Part shown: one piece after another, positions 5,346-7,118 of the stretch
Numbering within the stretch: position 1 is the first letter of the stretch
Layout of the letters: each line of letters starts with the position of its first letter
Assembly (NCBI GenBank): GCA_934489915.1
Contig: CAKSSZ010000073.1
Location: 1-7,118 of the forward strand
Length of the DNA stretch: 7,118 nucleotides
Source: an uncultured Clostridia bacterium
GTDB lineage: Bacteria; Bacillota; Clostridia; HGM11514
Direction: 5' to 3'
The notes under the pieces: model-generated
The model's database searches: none
The model's input: only the letters and a program-made list of their open reading frames with translations
Told to the model about the DNA's origin: nothing
Translations under genes and position numbers: made by a program

Positions 5346-5771
5346 TTAAAATAATTCTTCCTGACCGATGACTGCAAACCCGGCCTGGCTTAAGGCAGAC
5401 CGTGCGGCAGCGTTGTCATTTACACGGAAGATCATAGTTGCTGACTGTGCTTTTCTGGATTGAAACGCATAGGTGTATTCCACATCCACATTTTGCTGGG
5501 ATAATGCGGCTAAAATCCCTGCCATAGAGCCGGGGCGATCCGGCATGGCGACTGCCAGCACCTGTGTGGCAATTGCGGTATATCCGTGATCCGATAATAT
5601 TTGCAGCAGTTCTTCCGGCTTTTCGGCAATGATGCGTAAAATGCCGAAATCCTGCGAGTCTGCAATGGAAACCGCCCGCAGATTTACGCCCCGGTCTGCC
5701 ATCCAACGGCACACCTCGGCCAACTGACCGGTTTTATTTTCTAAAAAGATAGAAATTTGTGTTACGCTCAT
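5346..5771 (-). CDS. Tandem ACT-domain protein
   Basis: This 141-aa protein consists of two ACT domains, small folds that usually bind amino acids and regulate metabolic enzymes. The first covers about residues 4-66 (QISIFLENKTGQLAEVCRWM, with the ENKTGQL turn). The second covers about 71-138 (LAVAMPDRPGSMAGILAAL, with the DRPGSM turn). No catalytic domain is attached, so it is probably a stand-alone sensor. The ribosome binding site GGAGG (5784-5780) lies 8 nt before the ATG. It follows the phenylacetate-CoA-ligase gene by 28 nt on the same strand, so the two are likely cotranscribed. ACT proteins of this kind commonly accompany such ligases in anaerobes, suggesting it senses an aromatic or branched amino acid. 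The actual ligand cannot be read from the sequence. Confidence 0.88.
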   Translation of the reverse strand: MSVTQISIFLENKTGQLAEVCRWMADRGVNLRAVSIADSQDFGILRIIAEKPEELLQILSDHGYTAIATQVLAVAMPDRPGSMAGILAALSQQNVDVEYTYAFQSRKAQSATMIFRVNDNAAARSALSQAGFAVIGQEELF

Positions 5772-5799
5772 GTCACATTCCTCCTTTTTTTATGAATGA

Positions 5800-7107
5800 T
5801 TAGTCGTGCAGCTTCCGTTTATCTACCACATGCACTGCCTTGCCTTCGCTTCTTACAATGCTTTTTGGCGGAATCAGATGCATTTTCGGATGAATCCCGA
5901 GCATGGTTTTCATAGCGGAAGAAAGCTGATGTTCTTTTTGCTCCAAATCCTTAACGGTATCGGAGAACTGGCTGGCGTTCAGTTCCACATAAATATCCAG
6001 CGTGTCGGTATTGTGCGCCCGATCCACTTCAATGCGGTAATTGGGGGAGTAGCCCTGTTCCAAAAGCACTGTTTCAATTTGAGAGGGGAAGACATTAACG
6101 CCCCGGATGATCAGCATATCGTCGCTTCTGCCCATGGGCTTGCACATTTTTACAAAGGTTCTGCCGCAGGAGCATTTTTTCCGGGACAGTACGCAGATAT
6201 CCCGGGTGCGGTACCGCAGCAGCGGGAAGGCTTCTTTGGTTAAGCTGGTGAATACCAGTTCCCCTTTTTCTCCTTCCGGCAGTGGTTCGCCGGTTTCCGG
6301 ATCAATAATTTCCGCAATAAAATGATCTTCATTAATGTGCATCCCGGTTTGTTCTTCGCATTCAAATGCTACGCCCGGGCCGCTGGTTTCGGTCAGACCG
6401 TAGATATCATAGGCTTTGATACCCAAGGAGCGTTCAATATCCCGGCGCATTTCTTCCGTCCACGGTTCAGCGCCGAAAATACCGGCCTTTAAATGAATAT
6501 CATCAGGCGTCAGTCCCATGTCGTGGAGCGTTTCTCCGATATAGGCGGCATAGGAAGGAGTGCAGCAAAGAATGGTGGACTGCAAATCACGCATAAACTG
6601 AATTTGCCGCTCCGTATTCCCAGAGGACATGGGCAAGGTCAGGCACCCAACCTTATGAGATCCTCCGTGCAGACCTGCGCCGCCGGTAAACAGTCCGTAT
6701 CCGTAACTCACCTGGCACACATCCTCCCGTGTGCCGCCGGCAGCTACAATGGCTCTGGCGCAGCAGTCCTCCCACAAATCTACATCATGCTGAGTATAGA
6801 AAGCTACAACACGCTTCCCGGTGGTGCCGCTGGTAGAATGAATCCGCACGCAGTCTCCCAGGGGCTTTGCCAAAAGGCCGTAAGGGTACGCTTCACGCAG
6901 GTCACTTTTGGTAAGGAAAGGCAGCTTATGCAGATCGGCGGTGGACTGAATATCCTCCGGTGTGACTCCCTTTTCTTCCATCATGTGGCGATAATAGGGA
7001 AGGTTTTCGTAAACATGACGCACTTGATGGCGCAGCCGCTCATCCTGCCATGCTTGAATCTGTTCACGGGAGGCGCATTCTACCTCCGGTTGATAATAAT
7101 TTCCCAT
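5800..7107 (-). CDS. Phenylacetate-CoA ligase family enzyme (PaaK-like)
   Basis: This is an AMP-forming acyl-CoA ligase of the PaaK group, which makes CoA thioesters from phenylacetate or related aryl acids using ATP. The 435-aa length equals the usual 430-440. Visible motifs are the phosphate-binding STSGTTGK (91-98), a nucleotide-contacting IYGLTETSGPG (235-245), YRTRD (299-303), GRSDDMLIIRGVNVFPSQIE (326-345) and a C-terminal SEGKAVHVVDKRK (420-432), whose Lys423 is in the position of the adenylation lysine. KCSCGR (311-316) with other Cys residues hints at a metal site. The start ATG is 11 bases from the window edge, so its ribosome binding site and promoter are not visible. The N-terminus looks complete by homology (NYYQPEVE), though a slightly earlier start cannot be excluded. 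In anaerobes such genes often sit beside indolepyruvate ferredoxin oxidoreductase (iorAB); whether that is true here lies outside the window. The substrate is not proven. Confidence 0.9.
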   Translation of the reverse strand: MGNYYQPEVECASREQIQAWQDERLRHQVRHVYENLPYYRHMMEEKGVTPEDIQSTADLHKLPFLTKSDLREAYPYGLLAKPLGDCVRIHSTSGTTGKRVVAFYTQHDVDLWEDCCARAIVAAGGTREDVCQVSYGYGLFTGGAGLHGGSHKVGCLTLPMSSGNTERQIQFMRDLQSTILCCTPSYAAYIGETLHDMGLTPDDIHLKAGIFGAEPWTEEMRRDIERSLGIKAYDIYGLTETSGPGVAFECEEQTGMHINEDHFIAEIIDPETGEPLPEGEKGELVFTSLTKEAFPLLRYRTRDICVLSRKKCSCGRTFVKMCKPMGRSDDMLIIRGVNVFPSQIETVLLEQGYSPNYRIEVDRAHNTDTLDIYVELNASQFSDTVKDLEQKEHQLSSAMKTMLGIHPKMHLIPPKSIVRSEGKAVHVVDKRKLHD

Positions 7108-7118
7108 TGGACTGGTTC

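Noticed and set aside
4455..5377. Two long minus-strand open frames of 190 and 188 codons (4455-5027 and 4811-5377) across spoIIIAH and asp23
   Set aside because: They lie opposite confidently identified genes, run across the asp23 promoter or through the terminator hairpin, and their translations look like no protein family.
5806..6243. 145-codon plus-strand open frame opposite the ligase gene
   Set aside because: It is antisense to a well-conserved enzyme with all its motifs, and it has no supporting start signals.
1..7118. CRISPR array, insertion sequence, tRNA or riboswitch
   Set aside because: No regularly spaced repeats, transposase sequence, terminal inverted repeats, tRNA-like cloverleaf or long structured leader was seen. 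The only strong inverted repeat is the terminator at 5292-5335.

Overview
This window is a spoIIIA sporulation operon from an endospore-forming Bacillota, most likely a Clostridia-class anaerobe. The evidence is eight consecutive plus-strand genes in the canonical spoIIIAA to spoIIIAH order, followed by an Asp23/Gls24-family gene. Two minus-strand genes typical of anaerobic Clostridia then face them: a tandem-ACT protein and a phenylacetate-CoA-ligase-type enzyme. Base composition is moderate in GC, with G/C-rich third positions. No rRNA, tRNA, insertion sequence, phage gene or CRISPR array is visible. I could not name a genus.

Layout. Positions 1-55 hold the first 18 codons of an unidentified minus-strand gene with its own ribosome binding site and an extended -10 promoter, divergent from the spoIIIA operon. 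Positions 188-4788 hold spoIIIAA, AB, AC, AD, AE, AF, AG and AH, mostly overlapping or separated by a few bases, which implies one transcript and translational coupling. A very clear housekeeping-type promoter (TTTACA, 17 bp, TGC-TATAAT) starts at the base after the spoIIIAH stop and drives the asp23-like gene (4862-5284). A perfect 20-bp hairpin at 5292-5335 ends that gene and, read on the other strand, the convergent pair. The minus-strand pair is the ligase (7107-5800) followed 28 nt downstream by the ACT protein (5771-5346).

How the genes work together. In sporulation, SpoIIIAA (a secretion-type ATPase) and the membrane proteins AB to AH form, with forespore SpoIIQ, the channel or feeding-tube complex linking mother cell and engulfed forespore. 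AG, AF and AH carry ring-building domains related to those of specialised secretion systems. The ligase and ACT protein are a separate metabolic unit, probably activating aryl or other acids to CoA thioesters with an amino-acid-sensing partner.

The main anomaly is spoIIIAE. Its reading frame is broken near 2642-2656, so the gene is split into a 162-codon N-terminal piece and a C-terminal piece whose first ATG overlaps the stop as TGATG. This is either a real lesion in a gene needed for sporulation or a base error in the sequence. I found no convincing previously undescribed system; the rest of the window is ordinary for a spore former, with some unusual start-codon and promoter arrangements noted below.
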